DNA from: CAYXLI01 sp964464925 | GTDB taxonomy: Bacteria; Acidobacteriota; Terriglobia; Bryobacterales; Bryobacteraceae | Direction of reading: 5' to 3' | NCBI GenBank assembly: GCA_964464925.1 | Contig: CAYXLI010000061.1 | Span: 1-14,997, forward strand | DNA: 14,997 nt | Shown here: positions 1 to 8,300 of the stretch, in pieces | Layout: each line of letters starts with the position of its first letter | Numbering within the stretch: the first letter of the stretch is position 1 | The notes under the pieces: generated by a model | What the model was told of the DNA's origin: nothing | Databases searched by the model: none | What the model saw: only the letters and a program-made list of their open reading frames with translations | Program-made: the position numbers and the translations under genes

Positions 1-46
1 GCTCATAACCCAAAGGTCGAAGGTTCAAATCCTTCCCCCGCAACCA
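1..46 (+). tRNA. Initiator tRNA-Met (fMet), 3' part only
   Basis: The window opens inside a tRNA. CAT anticodon bases lie in GCTCATAACCC, whose CCC half fits the G-C-rich anticodon stem typical of initiator tRNA. A variable loop follows, then a T arm with stem GAAGG/CCTTC around the loop TTCAAAT. The acceptor 3' strand is CCCCGCA, then a discriminator A and an encoded CCA ending at 46. From memory, the string closely matches the 3' half of bacterial initiator tRNA, including an A at position 72 as in the unpaired C1-A72 of E. coli fMet-tRNA. The 5' half lies outside the window, so the C1-A72 mismatch and the D arm cannot be checked. Confidence 0.9.
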
Positions 47-233
47 ACCGAATGTTGTTTGCCGAGTTTCCGGCCTCCCATCGTACCTTCCTAAAATATT
101 CCATTTGTCTTCAGTGACGTCGTAGCACTTCTTGCCCCGTCAACCCACCGTGTGGAGGTTCTCCAGCGCCGAGTCGTGAAGACCTTGCGGCGCGCCCACC
201 CGCAAATCCGGTGATATATTCGGATCGGTTCCC
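47..233. other. Spacer between tRNA and DUF1080-PHP gene
   Basis: This 187-bp gap has no credible coding frame; an antisense frame at 140-361 is out of phase with any family I recognise. Apart from the promoter-like element near its end, I see no repeat of the tRNA 3' end and no integrase attachment structure. Confidence 0.5.
212..220 (+). promoter_or_regulatory. Candidate extended -10 promoter upstream of DUF1080-PHP gene
   Basis: The bases TGATATATT fit an extended -10 element (TG, one base, then TATATT). No good -35 hexamer sits about 17 bp upstream, which is tolerated for extended -10 promoters. Transcription would start near 226-228, only about 6-8 bases before the ATG at 234. The stretch before that ATG (CGGATCGGTTCCC) has no Shine-Dalgarno match, so a leaderless or nearly leaderless mRNA is plausible. 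This rests on motif reading alone. Confidence 0.3.
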
Positions 234-1700
234 ATGGGGCAACTAACCCGGCGATCTGTACTCGCCTCCATGCTTGCGGCTCCGGTCGGGCTGTCCGCAG
301 CGGAGGATTGGGTGCCGTTGTTCAACGGCAAGAATCTGGACGGTTGGAAGGCCGGCGGCAACGCCGACTCTTTTAAAGTGTTTGACGGTGCGATTGCGGC
401 GGACGGGCCAACTTCGCATCTTTTCTATTCCGGCGCCGTCCGTGGCGCGATGTTCAAGAACTTCGAACTCAAGCTGGAGATCAAGACCCAGCCGCTCTGC
501 AATTCCGGCGTTTACTTCCACACGAGGTATCAGGCCGCAGGCTTCCCTGACGAGGGCTTCGAAGTTCAGGTGAACAACACGGCACTCGGCGAAGGCAATT
601 ATCGCGAGCGCAAGAAGACCGGCTCGCTGTACGGCGTCCGGAATGTCTATAAGGCCTTTGCCCGCGACGGCGAGTGGTTCCCGATTCACATCACCGTTCG
701 CGGCAAGCAGGTGCAGGTTCGCGTCAACGACCTGCTGCTGGTCGATTACCTTGAGGCCGACCCGCCTCTCCGTGCACAACACCAGAAAGGCCGCATTCTC
801 GGCGCCGGCACCTTCGCCCTGCAATGCCACGACTCCGGTTCCAAAGCCTTGTTCCGCAACATCCTGGTTCGCCCTCTTCCGGACGATCTGCCCGCTCCCG
901 CAGCCTCCCAACCAGACGAACTCGACCAATCTCTTCTCGAGCTCGCAGCGCACAACTATCCGCTCGTCGACTATCACGTTCATCTCAAGAGCGGCTGGAC
1001 CCTCGAGGACGCCCTCGCTACATCACGCCGCACAGGCATCGAGTACGGCATCGCGGTCAACTGCGGCCTCAGCTTCCCTGTCAAGACCGATGCCGCGGCC
1101 CGCGACTTCATCGCCAGTATGAAAGGTAAGCCGGTCTTCGTGGCCATGCAGGCCGAAGGCCGTGAGTGGGTGAGGCTCTTCTCGAAAGAGACGGTCGCAG
1201 CGTTCGACTACGTGTTCTCCGACGCTATGACGTTCAGCGACGACAACGGCAAGCGCATGCGCATCTGGATCCCCGAAGAGACCGGTCAGATTTCCGACAA
1301 GCAGAAGTTCATGGACATGCTGGTGGACCGGATCGTCGGCGTGCTGCATGAGCCGATCGACATTTACGCGAATCCGACCTTCCTGCCGGAACAGTTGCAA
1401 CCTGAGTACGATGCGCTTTGGACGCAGCCGCGCATGGAGCTAGTGATCGAGGCGGCCCGGAAGAATGACGTCGCGGTGGAGATCAATAACCGCTACCGGA
1501 TTCCGAGTGCTGCTTTTCTGAAGCTTGCGAAGTCGGCGGGGGTGAAGTTCTCATTCGGTACCAACAACACCGGCTCCAACATCGGCCGCTGCGAATACGC
1601 GGTCCGCATGGTAAACGAATGCGGGATCGGGTGGCAGAACATGTTCGTTCCCAGGCCCGAAGGAGAAAAACCGGTGCAGCGGCGCGGGATGCCGGCGTAG
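234..1700 (+). CDS. Exported DUF1080 (3-keto-disaccharide hydrolase) domain fused to a PHP-like metallohydrolase domain
   Basis: A 488-residue two-domain protein. Residues 1-23 (MGQLTRRSVLASMLAAP...) form a twin-arginine-like signal with a hydrophobic stretch and an A-rich cleavage region. Residues about 25-214 match DUF1080 (PF06439): it opens WVPLFNGKNLDGW and includes SGVYFHTRY and FEVQVNN. Characterised members of that family hydrolyse 3-keto-glycosides. After a Pro/Ala-rich linker (about 215-240), residues 241-475 resemble a PHP (polymerase/histidinol-phosphatase) domain, with DYHVH at 246-250, QAEGREW near 306-312, DIYANP at 376-381 and VEINNR at 415-420. The final motif, usually SDAH-like, reads FGTNNT at 441-446, so metal binding may be altered. 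It probably acts in the periplasm on sugar-derived substrates. The start is the only ATG before the RR signal, although no Shine-Dalgarno sequence precedes it. It converges with the reductase gene. The DUF1080 call is firm; the PHP call is good but its activity is unknown. Confidence 0.9.
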   Translation: MGQLTRRSVLASMLAAPVGLSAAEDWVPLFNGKNLDGWKAGGNADSFKVFDGAIAADGPTSHLFYSGAVRGAMFKNFELKLEIKTQPLCNSGVYFHTRYQAAGFPDEGFEVQVNNTALGEGNYRERKKTGSLYGVRNVYKAFARDGEWFPIHITVRGKQVQVRVNDLLLVDYLEADPPLRAQHQKGRILGAGTFALQCHDSGSKALFRNILVRPLPDDLPAPAASQPDELDQSLLELAAHNYPLVDYHVHLKSGWTLEDALATSRRTGIEYGIAVNCGLSFPVKTDAAARDFIASMKGKPVFVAMQAEGREWVRLFSKETVAAFDYVFSDAMTFSDDNGKRMRIWIPEETGQISDKQKFMDMLVDRIVGVLHEPIDIYANPTFLPEQLQPEYDALWTQPRMELVIEAARKNDVAVEINNRYRIPSAAFLKLAKSAGVKFSFGTNNTGSNIGRCEYAVRMVNECGIGWQNMFVPRPEGEKPVQRRGMPA

Positions 1701-1714
1701 GTCCCGTGGCCTCT

Positions 1715-1736
1715 GCGAATGACTTCGCCTCTTTTT
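1715..1736 (+). terminator. Possible weak intrinsic terminator after DUF1080-PHP gene
   Basis: Stem GCGAA (1715-1719), loop TGAC and complementary TTCGC (1724-1728) are followed by CTCTTTTT (1729-1736). The hairpin lies 15 bp after the stop codon, in the 50-bp gap between convergent genes. The stem is only 5 bp, so termination strength is doubtful. Confidence 0.35.
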
Positions 1737-1750
1737 CGCGTATCAGGCCG

Positions 1751-2976
1751 CTACTCTATCGATGCCGAAACGGGATTCGAAGCATCTTCTAACATCGCGG
1801 CAGACACACGCTGTCTGCCTTCAATCCACTTCGGGGCCGCATCGCGCTCTTCGTCCGGACGATTCATGGCAAATGCCGCCACCACTGTCTTCTGTCGCAA
1901 CCACCAGACGCTGAAGCTGTTGGTTGAGAGATCGCCCCGATGCACTACTTCGTCTGCATTCTCGGGATCGCCCCAAAACTCGTACGACAGATCGAAAACA
2001 TCGGAGAAGAAATACGGTACGTGCCTGAATGGAGTCCGTTCGCCCATCAGGGCTCGTGCGCAGTATTGGCCCTGGGAAACCGCGTTGTCCCAATGTTCCA
2101 CTCGTCTTCGCTTCCCGAACAGCACATCCTTGTAATTTGCCACGTCGCCACAGGCTAGAATATCGGGCCGGCTCGTCTCCAGATATTCATTCACCAGCAC
2201 TCCGTCCGCAATGTCGATCCCGCTGTTGGCAAGCATCTCCGTGGCAGGCCAGACTCCAATGCCCGCCACCACCAGTTCGCATGGAATGGTACGGCCATCG
2301 GCCAGCACTGCCGCATTCACCGCGGAATCGCCGCGCAGTTCTTGCAGCGTTGCCGTCTTTATGAAGCGCACGCCTCGCGCCGTGTAGTAGGCTTCAAAGA
2401 AACCGGACATCCGCGGTGTGAAGAATTTGCTCCAGATGCGGTCCTCGCGCAGAACCATGGTTACCTCAATCCCTTTCTGCGCAAGCACTGCCGACACCTC
2501 CATTCCGATGAATCCGCTTCCGATGACTACCGCCTTTTTCACCTTCTCCGTGGAGGCGCGGATTCTCTTCGAGTCGTCTAGTGAGCGCAGGTAGCGTACA
2601 TTCGCAAGCGCCGCGCCAGGAAGCTCTAGTGTTCTCGGCCGCGCGCCCGTCGCCACAATCAGGTTTTCAAACTCGAACTCCCGCCCTCCGCCAGTGAGAG
2701 CCGTTTGCGTTCGGGATCCACGCTCGATATGTGACAGCCGAGCCGCATCTCGATTCCATGATTCCGGTAGAAATCTTCCGGATTGATCCGGATACTCTCT
2801 TCCGTATCCCGCCCGGCCAGAAATCCCTTCGATAGGGGAGGCCTTTCGTATGGCACAGAATCGTCCGCCGAGAGGATCGCGAGTTCCCCCCGCTTCAACC
2901 CGAGCTCGACCAGTTGTTTCGCAGCATAACCTGCAACCATCCCGCCGCCCGCGATCACAATCTTGGCTTCACTCAT
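1751..2976 (-). pseudogene. Ferredoxin/rubredoxin-reductase-type FAD oxidoreductase, split by a one-base frameshift
   Basis: Two adjacent minus-strand frames make one NAD(P)H-dependent FAD reductase of the kind that feeds electrons to ferredoxins of ring-hydroxylating dioxygenases or P450s. The first frame starts at ATG 2976 (MSEAKIVIAGGGMVAGYAAK, the FAD Rossmann motif; PYERPPLSK follows) and hits TGA at 2659-2661 after 105 codons. The second frame carries FEFENLIVATGARPR, the NAD motif VVIGSGFIGMEV, the C-terminal FAD contact ILACGDVANY and a reductase C-terminal domain (VEHWDNA to the end), stopping at 1751. Joining them with one extra base gives about 408 residues, the usual family length. 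The start lies 2 bp after the pirin stop, with AGAGAAGG as ribosome site, so the pair is an operon. Either a recent inactivating deletion or a sequencing/assembly error is possible; both halves otherwise look intact. Confidence 0.85.
2680..2687 (-). other. Frameshift site in the FAD reductase gene
   Basis: In the gene's sense the junction reads GAGGGCGGGAGTTCGAG. The upstream frame gives A-E-G-G-S-S-S-L-K-T-stop. The frame offset by -1 gives E-F-E-F-E-N-L-I-V-A-T-G-A, which is what the family needs here. Adding one G to the GGG run at 2680-2682 restores the full protein. The heptamer in the zero frame (G-GGC-GGG) is not an X-XXY-YYZ slippery site, so programmed frameshifting is unlikely. Confidence 0.8.
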
Positions 2977-2978
2977 AC

Positions 2979-3887
2979 TCAGGCCTTCTCTTTCAGGAAT
3001 GTCCCTTCCTGCAGCTCCTCGAATGCCTGCCTCAGCTGCTCCTGAGTGTTCATCACAATTGGACCGTACCACGCAACGGGCTCCTGCAGAGGCTTTCCCG
3101 ACACGAGGAGAAACCGGATGCCATCCTCTCCTGCCTGTACCTGGAGTTCGTCGCCGCGATCGAACAGCACCAGCGATCGGTTGTCCACCTCTGTCGGCGG
3201 AGTCGTGTCCAACCACCCGACCGATTCAGTCGGCACTGCAAGGGGACCAGAGGCGTTGCAGAATTTTCCGCTACCCGCAAAAACGTAGGCGAATGCGTGT
3301 CGTGTCGTTTCAACCGGAAGTGTCTTTCTTTTTCCAGGAGGCACTGACACATCCAGATAAATCGGATCGGCCGCGATGCCGTCGACGGGGCCGTTCATCC
3401 CCCAGAAGCTTCCGCATATCACTCGAACATGAGTGCCGTCGTCGTCCTTAGCCTCCGGAATGTCGGGCGCCTTCACCTCCTGGTATCGCGGTTCGGTCAT
3501 CTTCAGCGATGAGGGAAGATTTCCCCATAGCTGGAATCCATGCATCCGCCCCGTTGCGTCCCCTTTGGGCATCTCCTGATGGATAATGCCTCGCCCGGCC
3601 GTCATCCATTGCACATCCCCGGCGCCGATCGCCCCCCGATTCCCCATGCTGTCCCCGTGATCGACTGTCCCCGCAAGCACGTAAGTGATCGTCTCGATGC
3701 CCCGGTGAGGGTGCCACGGGAAACCGGCCAAGTAGTCTTCCGGAATGTCATTGCGGAAATCGTCGAGAAGGAGAAACGGATCGAAGTCCGTCGTATCACC
3801 AAAGCCGAACGCGCGCCGCAAATGCACGCCCGCGCCCTCGAGCGCCGGCTTGGACTTGGCGATCCGTCTCACAGGTCGAATAGACAT
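2979..3887 (-). CDS. Pirin family protein (bicupin)
   Basis: A 302-residue pirin, close to the usual 280-300. The N-terminal cupin holds all four metal ligands of the family: His59 and His61 in FPWHPHRGIETITYVL, and His103 and Glu105 in GRGIIHQEMP. These match His56, His58, His101 and Glu103 of human pirin. The C-terminal cupin follows (about residues 165-270, LDVSVPPGKRKTLPV onward). Pirins bind Fe(II) or similar metals in the cytoplasm; E. coli YhhW and human pirin show quercetin 2,3-dioxygenase activity, while others act as redox-sensing partners. The ATG at 3887 is preceded by GGAGG at a good distance. The gene is followed after 2 bp by the FAD reductase, suggesting a joint redox or aromatic-oxidation role. 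It diverges from the plus-strand sulfatase. The family assignment is secure; the substrate is unknown. Confidence 0.95.
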   Translation of the reverse strand: MSIRPVRRIAKSKPALEGAGVHLRRAFGFGDTTDFDPFLLLDDFRNDIPEDYLAGFPWHPHRGIETITYVLAGTVDHGDSMGNRGAIGAGDVQWMTAGRGIIHQEMPKGDATGRMHGFQLWGNLPSSLKMTEPRYQEVKAPDIPEAKDDDGTHVRVICGSFWGMNGPVDGIAADPIYLDVSVPPGKRKTLPVETTRHAFAYVFAGSGKFCNASGPLAVPTESVGWLDTTPPTEVDNRSLVLFDRGDELQVQAGEDGIRFLLVSGKPLQEPVAWYGPIVMNTQEQLRQAFEELQEGTFLKEKA

Positions 3888-3950
3888 AGTGCCTCCACGG
3901 AGAGTCTACCCTGTTTCCCACAGCATCGGCGGAGCACCGGACGTGCTAGC
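3888..3950. promoter_or_regulatory. Divergent intergenic region between pirin and sulfatase
   Basis: These 63 bp must hold promoter elements for both the minus-strand pirin pair and the plus-strand sulfatase if each has its own promoter. I see no convincing -35/-10 pair; TAGACT on the minus strand is a weak -10 candidate for pirin. A short inverted repeat CTGT-TTCCC-ACAG (3911-3923) could be an operator half-site pair, but four-base arms arise often by chance. Confidence 0.3.
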
Positions 3951-5372
3951 ATGTCGGGCATGAACCAGGCGGATACCCGGCGGAATTGGATGAAAGGAGT
4001 GGCCGCTACGACCGGCGCTGTCATGAACTCAGTTAGCGCCGCCGAGCCTTCTCGGCCAAATATCCTGTACCTGCATTCGCATGACACAGGCCGCTATATT
4101 CAACCCTACGGCCATGAGGTTCCCGCTCCGAACCTGCAAAGGCTCGCGAGTGAAGGTGTGTTGTTCCGGCAGGCTTTCGATGCGGCGCCGACGTGCTCTC
4201 CCAGTCGCGCCAGCTTGCTTACCGGACACTGTCCGCACAATAACGGCATGCTCGGGCTTGCCCACCGCGGTTTTGTGCTGAACGATTACAAACAGCACCT
4301 CGCCCATACCCTCCGCCCGCATGGGTATGAATCAGTTCTTGCCGGCATTCAGCACATCGCGATGGACCCGGCGACTATCGGCTATGATCAGGTGCTCGCG
4401 TCGCCATCCTTTCGCAAAGTTCCGCAGACACGCGGCGTCCGGCGGACCGACATTATCGAGTCGGCCGTCCGCTACTTGAAAGGGCGTCCGAAACGGCCGT
4501 TTTTCCTCGATGTTGGCTTCTTTGAAACACACCGCGAGTTCCCCCAACCGGGCCCGCAGGAAGATCCGCGGTTCTGTCAACCTCCCGCCCCTGTTCCGGA
4601 TACTCCAGATACTCGAAAAGATATGGCGGCGTACAAAGCGAGCGCCAGGCTTCTTGACGAAGCGTACGGAAACATCCTCACAGCCCTCGAATCCAGCGGT
4701 CTAGCCGCAAATACGCTCGTCATCTGCACCACGGACCACGGCGTTGCGTTTCCGGGGATGAAGTGCAACCTGACGGCGCACGGGACAGGCGTATCTTTGA
4801 TCATGCGAGGGCCCTCCGGCTTCAGCGGCGGGAAGGTCTCGAACGCGATGGTTTCGCAGCTCGATTTGTATCCCACCATCTGCGAACTCCTGAACATCGA
4901 GAAGCCGCAGTGGCTGCAGGGCAAGTCGCTGATGCCGCTAATGCGCGGAGAAACAGCGGAGATCCACGACGAAATCTTTGCCGAGGTGAACTACCACGCT
5001 GCCTACGAGCCGAAGCGAGCCGCTCGCACCCAACAGTTCAATTACATCCGCCACTTCGGCGAGCGCACCCGCCCTGTGCTGCCGAACTGCGACGATAGCC
5101 CCAGTAAAGACGTTTGGCTCAAGAATGGCTGGAGCGATCACATGGTCCCGCGCGAACTCCTCTTCGACACGGTCTTCGATCCGAACGAGACAAACAACCT
5201 GGCGAACGACCCGGCTTATGCGAAGGCTCTCACGGAGATGCGCGGCCGGCTCGATTCGTGGATGCAACGAACGAACGACCCGCTGCTCCACGGGCCCGTG
5301 AAAGCTCCTCCGGACGCGGTGGTGAATGATCCGGATGGCATCTCACCAAAAGAGAAGACCCGGCCTGTATAG
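3951..5372 (+). CDS. Sulfatase, heparan N-sulfatase (SGSH)-like, twin-arginine-type signal
   Basis: A 473-residue family S1 sulfatase. The nucleophile motif is CSPSR with Cys82, the residue that maturation enzymes convert to formylglycine, in PTCSPSRASLLTGHCPHNNGM. The run RASLLTG..PHNNGM.GL, and the His-containing loop LHSHDTGR (42-48) where many sulfatases have an ADD motif, recall N-sulfoglucosamine sulfohydrolases. The second metal site is TTDHG. The N-terminus ADTRRNWMKGVAATTGAV is a twin-arginine-like signal, so export is likely. The frame stays open back to 3540, but that part overlaps pirin antisense. I chose ATG 3951; ATG 3960, three codons later, is equally possible since neither has a strong ribosome site. 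Its stop faces the receptor gene's stop with 11 bp between. It is not in the minus-strand operon, so control may differ. The sulfatase call is firm; the substrate class is tentative. Confidence 0.93.
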   Translation: MSGMNQADTRRNWMKGVAATTGAVMNSVSAAEPSRPNILYLHSHDTGRYIQPYGHEVPAPNLQRLASEGVLFRQAFDAAPTCSPSRASLLTGHCPHNNGMLGLAHRGFVLNDYKQHLAHTLRPHGYESVLAGIQHIAMDPATIGYDQVLASPSFRKVPQTRGVRRTDIIESAVRYLKGRPKRPFFLDVGFFETHREFPQPGPQEDPRFCQPPAPVPDTPDTRKDMAAYKASARLLDEAYGNILTALESSGLAANTLVICTTDHGVAFPGMKCNLTAHGTGVSLIMRGPSGFSGGKVSNAMVSQLDLYPTICELLNIEKPQWLQGKSLMPLMRGETAEIHDEIFAEVNYHAAYEPKRAARTQQFNYIRHFGERTRPVLPNCDDSPSKDVWLKNGWSDHMVPRELLFDTVFDPNETNNLANDPAYAKALTEMRGRLDSWMQRTNDPLLHGPVKAPPDAVVNDPDGISPKEKTRPV

Positions 5373-5383
5373 TCGCAGAGAAA

Positions 5384-8300
5384 TCAGAACACGAGTTTCA
5401 CGGCAAGCTGCACAACGCGCGCAGGCAAAGTGCTGTTGATCACTCCGGCCTGTGCGATTCCGATGGTCGCGTTTGGCGCATTGAAATTTGCCCGGTTAAA
5501 GGCATTGAAGGCCTCGCCGCGAACGTTTAAGCCGAACCGCTCCGTGAGTTGGAACGCGCGCACTACACTGAGATCGACACTAAAGTAGCCCGGCCCGTTG
5601 AGAATTCCCGTACCGGAATTCCCGAACGCATACAGACCCGGAGCAACGAAGGCACTCGTATCAAACCAGCGCGTAATACTTCTTTGTTCAGGCGGAAGAT
5701 TGCCGTCTGCAATGCGGTTCGGACGCTGTGTTCCTCCGCCCGCCGAGTTAGAGACGTTCGTTCCCAGCACAGGCGTAAAGTGGCCGCCCGAATGTGCGCT
5801 CCAGATTCCACTGATATCCCAGTTGCCGAGTATCGCTCCGGGCACGCCCCGGTTGAGGTGTGCGCGCTTGTGCCCGAACGGCAGTTGATAAACATGATTC
5901 ACCGCGAGGACGTGCGTATAGTCGTCCGGTACGGGTCCCCAATTACAAGCCACGCATGCGTGATTCTGGATGTCGCCATTGCCGCCACCGTTCACGAGAC
6001 CAACATCGGATAGATAACCCGCATACGTGTACGACATTCCGAACAGAAGTCCTTTGGAGAAGCGTTTCTCCAGGCGCACCTGCAACGACTCATACTTTGA
6101 ATCGCCGGAATTGGTCCTATAACTCACGTTCACCAGGTTTGGATTGATCGCGTAATAAGGCCGTCTCGGCCCTTGTCCCCCCGGCCCTGGGACTGACTGA
6201 TTCAGATTCAAGGAATTTACCAGGATTCGCTCTCCGCGCGTACCGACGTACGCGACATCGAGCATAAGATTGGACCGCAATTCCCGTTGAACACCGAAGC
6301 TCCACTGCAGCACTTCCGTCTGGCGCAGGCGCTGGTCCCAAACGTTGAAACTGCCCGTCGAGAGCGCGACAGGGTCCTTGATGTCCGGCGGCACCGGAGG
6401 CGGCAAGCCGGCGCTCAACGTAATCGGCGGTGCGCCGTTGATGTTGGTCGAGACGACCTGGTTGAAGAAGTAAGGCGGATTCTTGTAAAGCTGTGCGCCT
6501 CCCGCATCCATGTTGACGTAGGAGACGCCGAAACCGGACCGCACAACTGTCTTGCGGTCAGACGTAAGCGCGTACGTCGCGCCGATGCGCGGCCCCGGCG
6601 TATTGAGATCGAAGTTCCGCAGCCGCCGGTCATTGCCATTCATGCCTGCGACCATCAGTTGCCCGGTTTGAACGTTCAGGTTCGACCAGTGATTGTGAAC
6701 GTCGTACGGCGGCGCATCCACTTCCCAGCGGAACCCGAGTTCCACGGTCAACCGGTCCGTGGCACGCCAGGAGTCTTGAATGTAAGGAGCGAATGTCCAG
6801 CGGCGCATGCCGAAAGTTCCGTTGAGAATGTTGCGATTGACGGAGGCTGGAGCGCCGAGCGCGAAATCCGCCAGGGCTGTTTGCGACCCCGTCGTATCCA
6901 CCTGACGCGTAAACTGCCCGTTGAAATCGTACGCGCCTCGCGTCGGAAATGCCGAAAACCCATTGAACCTGTGCCGCAGGAACAGTCCACCTGCTTTGAT
7001 GGTGTGAGGTCCGCGGATGAGGCTGAGCGAAGAATCAGCTTGTAACGTGGTGATCTGGCTGTTTTCGGGATATGTCGAGTTGTCGCCGAGCACCTGGAAT
7101 CCCGTGATGGTCAGGCCCGGCAGGCCGCCCGACTGATCATTGATGTTGATTCCCGGAATGCCGAGCAAAGTCGCACTCGAAAAGCCACTCCCAAGAGGCG
7201 TGATCCGCGCATTCCAGCGGACCACACCAAAATGCGTCTCACTGACCGTGTTCGGATTCAGCACCTTTGTGTATCCAAGCGTGGCCGACTGGTTCCGAAG
7301 AGGCGTCCTCATCCCCTGCGTGTTTGTTGCGAGATAAGGGCCTATACCGGCATCCGCCGGCGCAGGCACGGCTCCGGGTACTACTTGCATGCTGCTGTCG
7401 TAGCCGTAGCGGAAGAACAGACGGTCCGAAGCACCGGCGTTCTGGTCCACGCGAACATCAAACTGGTCCGTGTCCTGGGTCAGCGCCGGGTTGTAAGTGA
7501 AGTTGTTCGTCGCAGCGGCGGAGATCGGATTGGGCAGCAGACGCATGATCTTCACAGCCGCGGGGTCCAGCAGCGAAGCGGGAATTCGGTTATTCGCGAA
7601 GGCTGTCCTCACGGTCTGGCCAGCAGGTCCGGCAGCCGTGGCGAAGGGGTTGTAGATCGGAGATCCGAGCGCGCTGAAATCGCCCGTGATCACCATCTGT
7701 CTCTGCGCGAGCGTCGGCATCGTCGTCGTGATCGACTGTGGCTGTGAGAGCCGGATCCCCTGGTAGTCGGCGAAGAAGAAGGTCTTGTTCCGGACAACCG
7801 GACCGCCGAACGTGGCACCGAATTCGTTCCGCCGGAATGGAGGCCGGTTTACCCCCTGCCGGTTGTTGAAGAACGTGTTCGCGTTCAGCTTGTCATTCCT
7901 CAGAAACTCCCAGGCGCTGCCATGAAACTGATTCGTCCCCGACTTCGTGGCGACGGCAGTGACCGCTCCGGCGGATTCACCGAATTCCGCGCTGTAATTG
8001 CTCGTCATTACCCGGTACTCCTGAATCGAGTCCACAATCGGAACCATCACCAGTGTGTTCAGCCAGAGATTGCGATTGTAGATCCCGTCAACCAAATAGC
8101 TGTTGGCCTGCGGAATGGAACCATTCACGCTATAGTTCGCGCCGGCACGCATCGCGTACGGACTACCGCCTTCCGTCAGATTCGAAGAGGCGCCGGTATG
8201 CGCGCCGGGACTGAGGACCACCAGATTCGTGAAATCGCGGCTCACGAGAGGAAGACTTACGATCTGTTGGCTGGCCACCAGGTTCGAAACCGCGGCGCTT

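Noticed and set aside
243..983. Minus-strand 246-codon open frame
   Set aside because: It is antisense to the DUF1080 domain and shows no recognisable domain.
2659..2690. Programmed -1 ribosomal frameshift in the FAD reductase
   Set aside because: The junction lacks an X-XXY-YYZ slippery heptamer, and this reductase family is not known for recoding. An indel is simpler.
3540..3950. Plus-strand open frame continuous with the sulfatase, adding 137 residues at its N-terminus
   Set aside because: It lies antisense to the well-supported pirin gene and would put the twin-arginine signal in the middle of the protein.
6287..7045. Plus-strand 252-codon open frame
   Set aside because: It is antisense to the TonB-dependent receptor, highly Arg-rich, with no recognisable motif; a shadow of high-GC codon use.
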